From assembly GCA_033439795.1 (NCBI GenBank), contig JAUTDP010000003.1, positions 62,001-126,000 on the forward strand: 64,000 nt of DNA. Reading direction: 5' to 3'. The DNA is from Sordaria brevicollis (lineage: Eukaryota; Ascomycota; Sordariomycetes; Sordariales; Sordariaceae). The notes below the pieces were generated by a model, which saw only the letters and a program-made list of their open reading frames with translations, had not been told where the DNA came from and ran no database searches. Position numbers and translations under genes: made by a program. Position 1 is the first letter of the stretch, and every line of letters begins with the position of its first letter. Shown one piece after another: positions 54,108 through 64,000 of this stretch.

Positions 54108-56439
54108 ACCACGAACATTCCATAACGATGAACCTTTGGAGAACTTGCAGCCACGTGGCGTGCCGAGGATGAATCCATCAACAAAGCCGAAGTCAAATGG
54201 GATACTCTTGCTGCTCCAGACTATGGAGTGAGTCGCGTTCTGGACTACCGGGAGGTACTGCCGTGATCCATGACCCGGACGAATATGATGGAACAGGCGC
54301 TTAGGTGGAGGCTTCCGGCCCGGGTAATGGGGAGCCACTGAAAAGAAGGTTGGAGGTGTTGTGTGTACGATGAAGGAATATATACCACATGTTGAGACAA
54401 TGTATCACCAAGCGGATCGTAAAGGATAGGGTAACGGATATACAAAAGCGATTGAATGGCATATGTTTGACCAAGCTATGGGCTTGAGCGAACAGGCAGG
54501 TGTAGAGAGGTAGTTAGAAGAGGCCTGAACGAGACTTGAGAGAAGGGTCTCGGTGTAAAATGTAACAAGACACTGGTTCACTTCACGCGATTTCACAACA
54601 ATTCTCACGGAATCTTGGCCTTTTACCAACGAAAGGAAAGAGCTTCTGTACATGCTACCACAAGTTGATTACTGCTGGGTGTCCGCCATCTTTGACCAGG
54701 ATGGTAAAAAAGATAATCATTCGATTTGAGTATTAGTATATTCTATCAAGTTGAAACAGAGTATCTCCAATCCTATCTAGCTTCCTTCTGTCATCTAACT
54801 CTTCCTACCTACTTCCTACTGTTTTTTTCGACTCTTTTAGATTTTCAAATATCTTACTTTCTCTCTTCACATTCTTCAACCCTCTCAAATGTTTCTCAAC
54901 AGTCTTCAGCTTCACTTGAATTCAATATTCCTGAAATTCTGTCATTATCCCGTTCTTGCCCATCTCTGTCCACCTCGTAAGGGTAAGTCTGTAGGTCATT
55001 AAGAAATCGAAAAACGCAAACGATACAAAAAAAAAACCTGGTAGTCTTCTGAAAGGAAACCTGAACTTGACTTTTTCAATTTGTTGTACCACTTTTTACA
55101 ATCATAGCGAGATGATGGCAAAAGAACTTTCCCAGACTTCACTTTGACATGCATGCTCAAAACACAACACCGTGCCTTCTTCTTGTTGGCTGTTTAACTG
55201 CCATCAACACAACTATCTCATAACTTGTTGCTCAAATCCCAAGACATTTTGACGAAAAAAAACTTTCGATTTGCGAAATGATGGTCATCAAGTTTATCCC
55301 ATACAGCATGCTCCCGGTAGTTCTTTTTTTTTTTCTTGAACAAAAAAGAAAGTTGATCGACCCTAGCTAACGAACCATAAGAAAAAAAAAAAAAATATAA
55401 ATCGGGACGCGATCTTACCTCTACACGTTCCCATACACATTGGTTGTTTAACTAAGTCTCATTCATTCATTCATTCATCATGCATGTGACTGTTGTGGAA
55501 CAATATGTACAGTCTCTTCCAATGTCTCAACCGTCCAAACTCTCTTTTTCCTTTGCCTTTCCCATTTGGCTTGAATCTTCATAAAAACTCTCGCTTACCC
55601 TGCTCTGGTTTCTTCTTCAAGTCTACCTTCACGGTCTTGAATCACGTTCTCTTTCGGTACCTACACTTCTTCTACAAATTTTCCCCAAATAATACTCTCT
55701 CACTTGACTTATTTGTCTTACTACACATGATACCAGTTATAAACTTGCAATAAACTTCTTCAGAAAAGGGATACATAGGAGAGGTTTTGAGGCTTCGTTT
55801 ATGCATTTTATACGGGAAATGTTATAGAAATATATACCTCTGCACAATGGAGTTTTACATTTTTGACAAGTGATAAATAAAGGTTGATGGAAGGTGTGTG
55901 CATGCTCATGGTCAACTTCAATCTCCCATTCTCCAAGTCCGAACATAATTTCGTTTGCGGCATTCACAACGGCTCCTGAGAACTTCTTAATAACGTATAC
56001 ATTCAACACAATATTTATTGACAGGCATAAAACTTGACAAAAACCGCCTGCTTGCAGACACCACAAAGCAAGGTACCGTATAAAAACTCCTCTATTATGT
56101 ACGATCTCTTTTTTTTCTCTTCTCTGCCTCTCACCGTTCTTCTTCAACTTCTTCAACTTCTTTCCCAACCTACCCCTCCCCTCCTCCTCCTCTCTTTCCA
56201 CTTCCACATACTCTCTCTCCCCTTCATTTCATCCCCTTTGCTTTTCCCCTTAAAACCTTGTAAAAACTAATACCACGGCTTCCCTCTCCTGCACACACAC
56301 ACCTTCATCTGCATCATGCATCATTTCTTCCACTTCCACTTCCACTCTCCACGTCAACAACCTGCGCCACAATCATCTTCTCGTGTAAAAACCATCCATT
56401 TTCAAACTAAAAAAATAAACCGAGAATAAAAGAACTACC
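54108..56439. other. 2.3-kb convergent spacer, pyrimidine-rich
   Basis: Lies between two 3' ends. Much of 54,720-56,430 is T/C-rich on the plus strand (so purine-rich on the transcribed strand of the Swi1 gene) with several A runs near 55,030 and 55,382. Frames here are short and have no motif. It may hold a long Swi1 3' untranslated region or a non-coding transcript; nothing in the sequence settles this. One TACCTCTA octamer lies at 55,416 and an ATTC tetranucleotide run at 55,460-55,478. Confidence 0.45.
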
Positions 56440-59400
56440 TCACTCCCCCAACCCACAAAAAGCAACCAAATCCCTCAACACCCCCTCCCTCCCCCACTCC
56501 GCGGCACCCATCTGCAGTGCTCCAAGCAACGTATCCCTCCCTGGGAGGATCGCACAAGCCGGTAATCCATCCCTTTCCCTTTCCATCTTCCATCTCTCCC
56601 AACCACCACTACTACTTTCCTCTTCCACATCCATCTTATCCACCACTGTCCCACCCCTCCACCTCCCCCCCGTACCGACAGATTCCTTAGCAGCCTTCTC
56701 CCCCAACTTCCTCAACATCCCAACCGCCAAACCAACAATATACACCAAATCCGCATCCCGCTTATTAACCTGCTGACCCGCCCCCGCTCCCCGACCGCTA
56801 GTTCTAACCGGGCCAACCGGTTGAGACTCATACTGCATACTCAACTGCCTAACCAAATGAAACAAGTTCTGCACAAGCCCATTGCCGCAGGCGAGCCAGA
56901 TGCGCGCCACGTTCGTCGTTGTCACACTGCTGCTGCTGCTGCTGCTGCTGCTAGTAGTAGAGACGACGACTTCGGCGGCGGGGGCGGGGGCGTCGGGGGT
57001 TATGGAGGCGAGGATGTCAGCTGCTAGGAGACCTTGCATGAGGAAAGGCTTGCGGACTTCGATCAGGGAAGGGATGTTGGCGGGGCGGGTGTTGGGGGCG
57101 GAGAGGTCGGGGAGGGGGGAGATGGCGAGGGCGAAGGTGCGGGTTATTAGGAGGTCTGCGGGCGAGTTTTGGCCGGGGGAGGGGGATTCGTTGGCGAAGA
57201 TGGACTTGTAGTATGTCCTGTTGGGCTCGTCGCGGGCCAAGAGTTTGGCGAGCGAGTCGATGGCGTGGGGGAGGTATGGGTGGATGGAGGGGTCGTAGGG
57301 GGTGAAGAAGAGGATTCCGGGGTCGGAGTCGTTGCCGTCTGGTGAGGGAGACATGCTTGGTGCTGGCGAGGGAGCAAAGGCAAGGAGGAATTGGAGCAGG
57401 CAGAAGGCTTGTTCTCTCCCTGGAATCTCGACGCAGCGCGTGATGTTGGATAGCAGGATAACCAGATCTTTCATAAAGTCCAGAGTGTTGACCTGCGTAC
57501 GAAGCAACATCTCACGCGTGCCAAGATACCTAATGGCCATGCAGAGGAAGCGGATGACGGTCTCGTCGGCCAGACAGGCCTGGTTCTCCTCCACGAAGGA
57601 AAGATTGCGCAGGATCGTCGTGATGGCTATTAGTCTGTCGGCGGCATGGTCGAGCTCGTACTCTTGAGACCCAAAGAGAGGCACGCTGCGGAGTTTGAAC
57701 TTTTCAATGCGACACGCGCGGACGACGTCTTCATACGAAGTAATGGTGATCTCATCTGAGGCTTCCTCCGAATTTTCGGCTAGCAAATCAACTTGCTCCT
57801 CGGCGCATTCTATCAGTGTTTCCACCAGGTCGTCACAGTGCCGCAGATCGAGCATTACAATCGGCAGAGGGGGTTCTTGCCTGCCGTACTCAGGTGATGT
57901 AGCTGATATTGTCCCGAGCACATCCAGAGCCAGCCGCACTTCGCCGTGAATGCCACTTTGGATGCTTTTGGTCAGCGCATGTATGTCGACGCTCCCGAGG
58001 TCTATGAGTTTGGGAAAGTCCGGCTTGAACATTCGTAATTGTTCCGCAAAGTGTTCTACCGAGCCAAGATCCACGCCGCCATATGTGGTAACCTCTCTCG
58101 AGCAAGGTATGTAAATCTCGGGATCCTTGGTCGGTTTGGGAAACCCAGGCGCGGCCTCAACTCCCTGACCTGGCATTGGCTGGCTCTCTGGGTGAGCAGG
58201 GCCTGGCGGCATCGACATGCTTCCAGCCTTATTGTGCGCCGGCGATGGCATGGGGAACTCTTCTGCCGTGGGCGTCGGCTGCGAACTTCTCGAGATACTG
58301 TTTCTGGGGTGACCCATCGGGCCAGCGTTCGCCTGTTGCTGCTGTCCGGGGTGCGGCCCAGGAAACCCATTCACATTCGGTTGTTGCGCACTTGGTGGCT
58401 TCATAGGCGACTGCATCTGACCCGGTTGTATAGGTGGCTGCGGCCCGGCGGGCATCATTTGGTTTGGTGGCATCTGCCCTGGCGGCATCGGCTTCATAGG
58501 CTGAGCTTGCTGCATGTTCTGGGGGTTGGGCATAGCACCGGCCTGCCTCGTCCTTTGTTGTTGTGCCGTCCATGCCTCTTCAAACTTGAGGATATTCCGT
58601 TCGTAAACACCCTTCATATGCTGCGGCGCCTGGGGCATCTGCTGGATAGGATAGCCGAGCATTTGCGTGACCGTCGGCCAACCGTTCGGCTGCTGCGTCA
58701 CGTTGCGATACCCTCCGAACTTGTGGTATACAACTTGGAATAGGGTGGCCAAGTTGACTGGACGGCCTTCCACCATGGGGCTGATCTCCAAGGGCATGTT
58801 CTTGTTGTTCATGAAAGCCGTCAAGTTCTTGAGAAACGAACTAGGATCTCCCCTCCCGACAGGCTGCTGCTGCTGTGGGTGCTGTTGCTGTTGTTGAGGC
58901 ATTCCCTGCTGCTGGGGGCGCATTCCCGTCGGAACCATCTGTCCTCCTCTAGCAGCCATCAAGTTGCGTTGCGCCGCCTGAGCTCGCGCTTCAGCTTGAG
59001 CTTGTTGAACGTGAGCATGTTGCGCCTGAGCGGCGTTGTGCGGTTGCATCATGTTCTGGCCGGCCATCTGCTGTTGCATTTGCATGTTTGCCTGTCGTTG
59101 AAGTTGCATCTGGTACATCATCCGTTGCTGCTCCATGGCATTTCTAGGCTGGGGCATCGCTTGCATTTGCTGGGGAAACATTTGGCCCTGCATCTGTCCG
59201 GCCATATGGGAAGGCATTTGTCCTGGCATGTGTCCTGGCATCTGGCCAACCATCTGACTTGGCATTTGCCCAGGCATTTGACCCGGCATCTGTCCGGCCA
59301 TCTGCCCGGGCATTTGTCCCCCCATCTGGCCTCCCATTTGACCTCCCATCTGTCCTGGCATCTGACCTGGCATTTGTCCACCCATCTGCCCGCCCATCTG

Positions 59401-60267
59401 TCCCGGTATTTGACCGGGCATCTGACCGTGTAGTTGCCCTTGCATTTGTAGCTGTTGCGGCATGCCAGCCATCTGTTGCTGCATCATCTGGTTTGCCATG
59501 GGGTTCGGTGACGGGCTCGGCCGTGCTGACGCCTGCGCTTGCGCGAACTGGGGGTTAAAATTCTGAGCAAAGTTCTGTTGCATAAAGTTGGGCTGAGGTG
59601 TGCCGCCATGGTCGGACGGTATGGGCGAGTTCTGGGGGAACTGTTGCGCAGCGGGCGAGAAGGGATGTGGTGAGGCCGTGGCCACTCGTTGGGGTACACT
59701 CCCTGGGCGCATCTGGTTGCTCATTATGGGCGAGGGCGTCGCATTCGCGGAGCCGTTCGGTTGCAGATGGGGATATGGATTCGGCTGTCCTGTTGGCGTC
59801 TGACCCATGCCGGGCTGCTGTTGAAACCCTGGGAACTGCGACTGTTGAGGCGTGTCGGCGCGTGAAGTCGGAACCATGCCGGGGGCCGGGCGCGGCGATT
59901 GGCCTATACTATCTTCCCTCGGCCGAGGTCGCTTTGAGGGGATGATGGGGTTCGTCTGGTACATGGCATTGTTGAAGGCGGCTGGCGAGGCATTGCGCAT
60001 AGGGCCGTTCTGCATGGCAAGCATCTGGGGGTTCGCAAACTGGGCGGGGTTGATGGTGTTTCCCGGGTTGACGTTGAACTGAGCGGCGACCTGGGGGTTG
60101 GCAGCAGCAGCCATGAAGGCAGCAGGGTCTATTACGCCGGCAGCGGCCATGGTGTTGGTCATGGCGGTCGGGTCGTTGAGGTTGACATTGCCGGGGTTGA
60201 CGTTGAGGTGGGGGTAGCCGTTGCCATTGTGGTTCTGGACTGCGGGATCGTTCATCCAGGAGCTCAT
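56440..60267 (-). CDS. swi1: SWI/SNF chromatin-remodelling subunit Swi1 (ARID domain)
   Basis: DNA-binding accessory subunit of the SWI/SNF nucleosome remodeller in the nucleus. One open frame of 1,275 residues starting MSSWMNDPAVQNHNGNGYPH. Residues 1-460 are a low-complexity Gln/Met/Asn/Pro region, with (M)PGQM/GGQM tetrapeptides repeated more than fifteen times at about 280-365. The ARID/BRIGHT domain spans about 470-565: SSFLKNLTAFMNNKNMPLEISPMVEGRPVNLATLFQVVYHKFGGYRNV...GWPTVTQMLGY. A second Gln/Pro/Met-rich linker follows. From about 690 the Swi1-type helical C-terminus begins (REVTTYGGVDLGSVEHFAEQL, LRLALDVLGTIS-like, LIAITTILRNLSFVEENQACLADETVIRFL, LLRTQVNTLDFMKDLVILLSNITR), interrupted by a Ser homopolymer (VVVSTTSSSSSSSSS) near 1,115. 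Long, gene-free upstream DNA suggests an extended leader or regulatory region. The identification rests on ARID plus the C-terminal block. Confidence 0.93.
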   Translation of the reverse strand: MSSWMNDPAVQNHNGNGYPHLNVNPGNVNLNDPTAMTNTMAAAGVIDPAAFMAAAANPQVAAQFNVNPGNTINPAQFANPQMLAMQNGPMRNASPAAFNNAMYQTNPIIPSKRPRPREDSIGQSPRPAPGMVPTSRADTPQQSQFPGFQQQPGMGQTPTGQPNPYPHLQPNGSANATPSPIMSNQMRPGSVPQRVATASPHPFSPAAQQFPQNSPIPSDHGGTPQPNFMQQNFAQNFNPQFAQAQASARPSPSPNPMANQMMQQQMAGMPQQLQMQGQLHGQMPGQIPGQMGGQMGGQMPGQMPGQMGGQMGGQMGGQMPGQMAGQMPGQMPGQMPSQMVGQMPGHMPGQMPSHMAGQMQGQMFPQQMQAMPQPRNAMEQQRMMYQMQLQRQANMQMQQQMAGQNMMQPHNAAQAQHAHVQQAQAEARAQAAQRNLMAARGGQMVPTGMRPQQQGMPQQQQQHPQQQQPVGRGDPSSFLKNLTAFMNNKNMPLEISPMVEGRPVNLATLFQVVYHKFGGYRNVTQQPNGWPTVTQMLGYPIQQMPQAPQHMKGVYERNILKFEEAWTAQQQRTRQAGAMPNPQNMQQAQPMKPMPPGQMPPNQMMPAGPQPPIQPGQMQSPMKPPSAQQPNVNGFPGPHPGQQQQANAGPMGHPRNSISRSSQPTPTAEEFPMPSPAHNKAGSMSMPPGPAHPESQPMPGQGVEAAPGFPKPTKDPEIYIPCSREVTTYGGVDLGSVEHFAEQLRMFKPDFPKLIDLGSVDIHALTKSIQSGIHGEVRLALDVLGTISATSPEYGRQEPPLPIVMLDLRHCDDLVETLIECAEEQVDLLAENSEEASDEITITSYEDVVRACRIEKFKLRSVPLFGSQEYELDHAADRLIAITTILRNLSFVEENQACLADETVIRFLCMAIRYLGTREMLLRTQVNTLDFMKDLVILLSNITRCVEIPGREQAFCLLQFLLAFAPSPAPSMSPSPDGNDSDPGILFFTPYDPSIHPYLPHAIDSLAKLLARDEPNRTYYKSIFANESPSPGQNSPADLLITRTFALAISPLPDLSAPNTRPANIPSLIEVRKPFLMQGLLAADILASITPDAPAPAAEVVVSTTSSSSSSSSSVTTTNVARIWLACGNGLVQNLFHLVRQLSMQYESQPVGPVRTSGRGAGAGQQVNKRDADLVYIVGLAVGMLRKLGEKAAKESVGTGGRWRGGTVVDKMDVEEESSSGGWERWKMERERDGLPACAILPGRDTLLGALQMGAAEWGREGVLRDLVAFCGLGE
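59180..59430 (-). repeat. 12-bp tandem repeat encoding PGQM/GGQM units of Swi1
   Basis: Imperfect 12-bp units (plus-strand form CATYTGNCCNGG) repeat about twenty times, encoding Met-x-Gly-Gln tetrapeptides. Confidence 0.9.
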
Positions 60268-63200
60268 GTCGGGTATGGCTGGAGCAGGACTAGCTGGACG
60301 GGGAGGATATGAGTGATTGTGTGGTCGAGGTCGAGGTTAACTGAAAGGGATTCGAGGTCGAGATGGCCGCGTGGGTGTGGGTGAGGGTGAGGGTGTCCGG
60401 GGCGGCGGCGGCTACTAGTGGCAAGTGGTGGAAGTGGAAGTGGTGTGGGAATCGTTCCGGTCACCGTCGAACCCATCAGCTGTCGTGGTCGTCGTCGTCG
60501 TGTTTACCGCGTCGGATTCCCTTTGGTCTCTTGGGTCAGCAAGGCATATGCCAGGACACGATTGACAAAATAGTTGATGAGAATAAGACGTGTAGTGACA
60601 CGGGTGAGGCTTGTCGCGATGGAGGACCTGGACTTGGACTTGGGAAGTTGGCTGGCTTCAGTCGCAGTCGCGTCGCGGGTTGGGGCTCTTTTGCGTGTGT
60701 GTGCTTGGTCGGGAACGGAGACGGGGAACTGGAACTGGGACTACGGACTGCCACGGACTGGGACACTGGCAGCGGTAGAGGTAGGGCAGGGTAGACGGAC
60801 TGGCGAACGAGCAGAGAGAGACTTGAAGACTGGGAACTGACTGGCACTTGCTTGCTCCGGGACTGTATGTAGAGTATGGTATGGTATTGCTTGCTGCATG
60901 AATGTCGGGTGGTTGCTCTTTGGTGCTGATGCTTGGTGGTGCTTGGTGGTGCTTGGGTGTGTGAGCGCAGTGGTGACTGGTGAGTGGCAGCAGCAGCAAC
61001 TGATCACTGTCTCTGAGCAATTGATTGTACGAGACTGGACTGGAAGCAATGAGAGTGTCAAGTCGGTTTCTGGCTGGCGACTGGACAGAAACCCGCCCGT
61101 GCGCTACAACGATTGATCCCGTCACTTTTTGGGTCTTCGTCGGCTCTGCTGCCGTTCTTGGCTTTTTGCTGAGACGACAAGGGGGCAGTGCTGACTCGGA
61201 GTGCTGGCGGCTGGCATGAGACTATCTGGCGGTTGCCAAGCGATATTCTAGGAGTGCTTGCCAATTGGTTCCTGTGTCTGCCAGCTGGCGAGACAAGAGC
61301 TCTAAGAGGCTATGAGCCGAGTGCTACCAACGAAGGGAAAGTGTCACTGAACACCGAGGACCACCAAAGGCTGCGACTGAAGCATCGTCATATTCGACTG
61401 AGATGACCAAAGGTGGAAATCAAGCTTGAGTTGCTTCACTCGACGAGAAAATTCAAGTCTGTTGGTGTTGGGATGAGAAGGGTTGCTTTCCACCAAAGAA
61501 CAACGTGGCGACTGTGAGAAGTCACTTTTATGTCTTTGCTCCTCTTCAGGCTGCTCGTATAGTTGAACTTGACAATGCCAGAGTTCCCATTTGGAATTTG
61601 CCTGCGTTGCCGCCTCATCTTGACTGAAGCTCGAGTGTAAGATCTCCAGGGCATGGCTCCGAGAACAGCGAGAACTGATGAAGGGGCTGAATTTGGAAGT
61701 GTCCACTTGGATTGGATGTCCCACGCGGGGTTTGGATTGGAAGAAGTATGTTAGGAGTTGATGGTAACTGTTGTAGGAAACCAGTGATTGATGTTTTCAG
61801 TTTACATGACAAGGTCATCTTGTATGTCCAGTCTGAAAGAGACCACTATGCTACATTCGAACGAGCCATAAAAGCTGACCGAGGTATAGGGGCTAGCAGA
61901 TACACAAAGATTTGAGTGTGTGAAGTTGCGGGATGCTAGGATGTTTCGTGTACTCAATATATCCAAGAACCGCAAGGCTGGAGTTTCGAAGCTGATGGCT
62001 TATGGCGGGTGTAGTCGGTATGAAGTGCTAGGTACGCAAGCAGGAGGATAATGACAATAACGAGACCATGTTCTTACCTGCGGTCTGTATGCTACCAACT
62101 GCTCAGTTTTGGTCGATTCCGCGCTTTGGTGTTCAGTGGTCCGGTCGGTTATCGATGGCGGTGTCCAGCCAGCTGTCCGTCCAGCTTACGACTGAGGTGA
62201 CCGATGGAGGAAAAGCTGCAGCGAAGGTGGTGAGCAGCGAGAAAATGCTGCTCGAGTGGTGAGACTGGTCAACCCCCGACCAAGTCATTTCCAAGTTTCA
62301 CAACAGGTTAGCGCAGCCATGTCGGCGTGGCCAATCAGGCCTCTGCTAGTTGAAGATAGTAGAACCCCTCATTGTGCGGCAGGTTTCGGTCAACAATGCC
62401 GCTCTCCACTAACGTGCCATAACAACATTCTTCCACACTCGTTAATTCCTCCCATTCTCAGCTGTGACATATTGCCTTCGACGTCCGGCAATGTCGAAAC
62501 AACTCGCCTCATGACATCCCGGAGGACTGTTTCATTGTCGATGACCACGATTTCCAGGATATGGCCTCTATGGCATACTGGTAAAACCGACAGTCGTCTT
62601 GGAACTCGTTGTTCTCCCTAGAACATGGAATTGTCCATCATCATATTGGGCTTGTCTTGATGTTCGGACTCGACCCTGAGCTGCGTTCATGCTTTCCCTT
62701 CTTTGGAAATGAACACTATCGAATCATGGATGAGTCGGAAAGTCGCCATAGCGTCGTGTCTTCGAACCATGAAGAAGTCGGTGTTGATGTGATAAAGTCG
62801 TCCATCGTGATGCCTTACGCGGGCCAATGTGTCGTTCACGATCGCTTGTCTGGTCGCTGGTTGAACTCCTCGGTGCAAGCTACAACGTCAGTAAAATGGG
62901 AACTGAAATGGACAACTCCTTCTCGAAGGAAAGAATTCAGGTTCCCTCCTCTTTATAGCTCTCTTCGTCTGGTTTTCGACTTGCTTGACCGCTGCAGCAG
63001 GCTCCGTCATCTCGTCACGTCGACTCTCTCCCGCTTGCCGTGCGCTTCGGTACATGCTGCGTACCCCACCAGCCACCAAGTTCAGTCCGGCCGAACTGGG
63101 TTTTGGGTTGAATGATCAGCAGGCCGTATTGAGTTCGACGTCGGAATTTCGTTTCCAGGATAATTTCATATTTGGGAAACCGTTTTCCCCTCGCAAGTGA

Positions 63201-64000
63201 GAATAAATGTTGTCGGTTGACAGCGAATATTCAATGTTGGTGGTTGTGCCGAACTTGCGTTCTCATCCCTCCACATGGGCTCGATGGTTTCGACGGTCCA
63301 GGCGTTGGTGTTGGCGGACAAGGTACCTGGACTGGTCACCCGCATCGCACTGCCGGACACACGGCCATGGCGAGTTGGGCAGCCCACGCGACGCCATGTG
63401 CCCGACGAATTTTGTCGATTTTCCTGGCGATTCTCTGCCCTTCAATCTCTCCATAAAGATCGATTTCTCTGTCGAGCTGCTGTCGATGTTGTCGTGTCCT
63501 TTGCTCGTCTCATTCGAATGAGATGTCGTTCAATTGCCCGAAAGTGACCATGTGCACTAACAATTTCTGCTGGAAGAAGATACTTTGTTGGTGTTAACGG
63601 CGACAGAATCAGTCGTCAATCAATCAACGACAATGTTCGTTACGTGTCTGAAAAGGGTAAATAAGGAAGAAAACGATTGACAGAGTCCAAAAAGAATGAA
63701 AAGAGGAGAAAGAAATGGCGGACAAGTGGGCGATGGAGCGAATTTTGATTCTGCTGCTTTCGGTGGCAGAGTCACTCACTCACCCCTTCCACTTTCCATT
63801 TCCCTTCCATGCCCACTCGCCATGTGCGGGAGCTAAAATCACCCCCGCCCTAGCACACCGGACAGCACAGGGTTGGGCGGGAAGACATGGAGGTGGCATC
63901 TGCGAAAGACCATGCAATCCCCTCGTCATCTGCCCGACAACGAAGCCATCGTCCCATTTCCTTTCATTCCATTTCAATCATTCGTTTCTTTTGTTTGATC
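60268..64000. other. 3.7-kb region upstream of Swi1, no gene supported
   Basis: No frame here has convincing protein features; the longest (62,609-63,115 plus, 168 codons) has no recognisable motif and no splice partner. The first kilobase is rich in G/T and short tandem words (GGTGCTTGGTG triplets near 60,928-60,955, CAGCAGCAG near 60,989), consistent with a long Swi1 leader with many upstream ATGs. CACTAACAATT appears at 63,555. Another gene may begin beyond the right edge. Confidence 0.45.

Noticed and set aside
62609..63115. 168-codon plus-strand frame
   Set aside because: No recognisable motif, no favourable start context and no neighbouring exon; treated as chance.

Overview
The window is nuclear DNA of a filamentous ascomycete, most likely a member of the Sordariales. 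Genes carry short spliceosomal introns (about 47-330 nt) with GT...AG ends and CTAAC/CTGAC-like branch sites. Third codon positions are often C. Long gene-free spacers separate the genes. A 3.3-kb island at 12,506-15,780 is AT-rich, nearly without CpA/TpG and full of TpA, which is the mark of repeat-induced point mutation (RIP) on a transposon. No tRNA, rRNA or CRISPR array was found.

Layout. 1-1,494 (-): N-terminal part of a flotillin, running off the left edge. 3,548-4,687 (+): Ser/Thr-rich orphan protein. 4,688-8,981: gene-poor, with a 782-bp inverted-repeat element. 8,982-10,876 (-): type II membrane glycosyltransferase-like protein. 12,506-15,780: RIP-mutated DNA transposon with a TA target duplication. 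17,765-23,311 (-): very large disordered protein with nine composite repeats. 23,805-25,123 (-): secreted GH5 hydrolase. 26,343-28,545 (+): SYLF/Ysc84-type protein.

From 29,098 to 45,776 lies a probable oxidative catabolic or secondary-metabolic cluster: an NtaA-type FMN monooxygenase (-), an MFS permease (-), a Baeyer-Villiger-like FAD monooxygenase (+), an UNC93-like transporter (+), a second NtaA-type monooxygenase (-) carrying a one-base frameshift, and an MDR-family enoyl reductase-like protein (+). Two importers plus two luciferase-like oxygenases, a class B flavoprotein oxygenase and a reductase suggest uptake and stepwise oxidation of a small organic compound. The substrate cannot be read from the sequence and no pathway regulator is visible.

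46,115-49,273 (-) encodes a fungal NOD-like receptor: a SesB-type alpha/beta-hydrolase followed by a NACHT NTPase, without a visible C-terminal repeat domain. The right third is housekeeping: eIF3e (51,059-52,457, -), mitochondrial ribosomal protein mL49 (53,345-54,107, +) and the SWI/SNF ARID subunit Swi1 (56,440-60,267, -). The last 3.7 kb has no gene I can support.

Scattered over the window is an octamer, TAGAGGTA/TACCTCTA, seen at 32 places against about two expected by chance. It sits mainly in spacers, introns and low-complexity coding sequence. I know of no described function for it.
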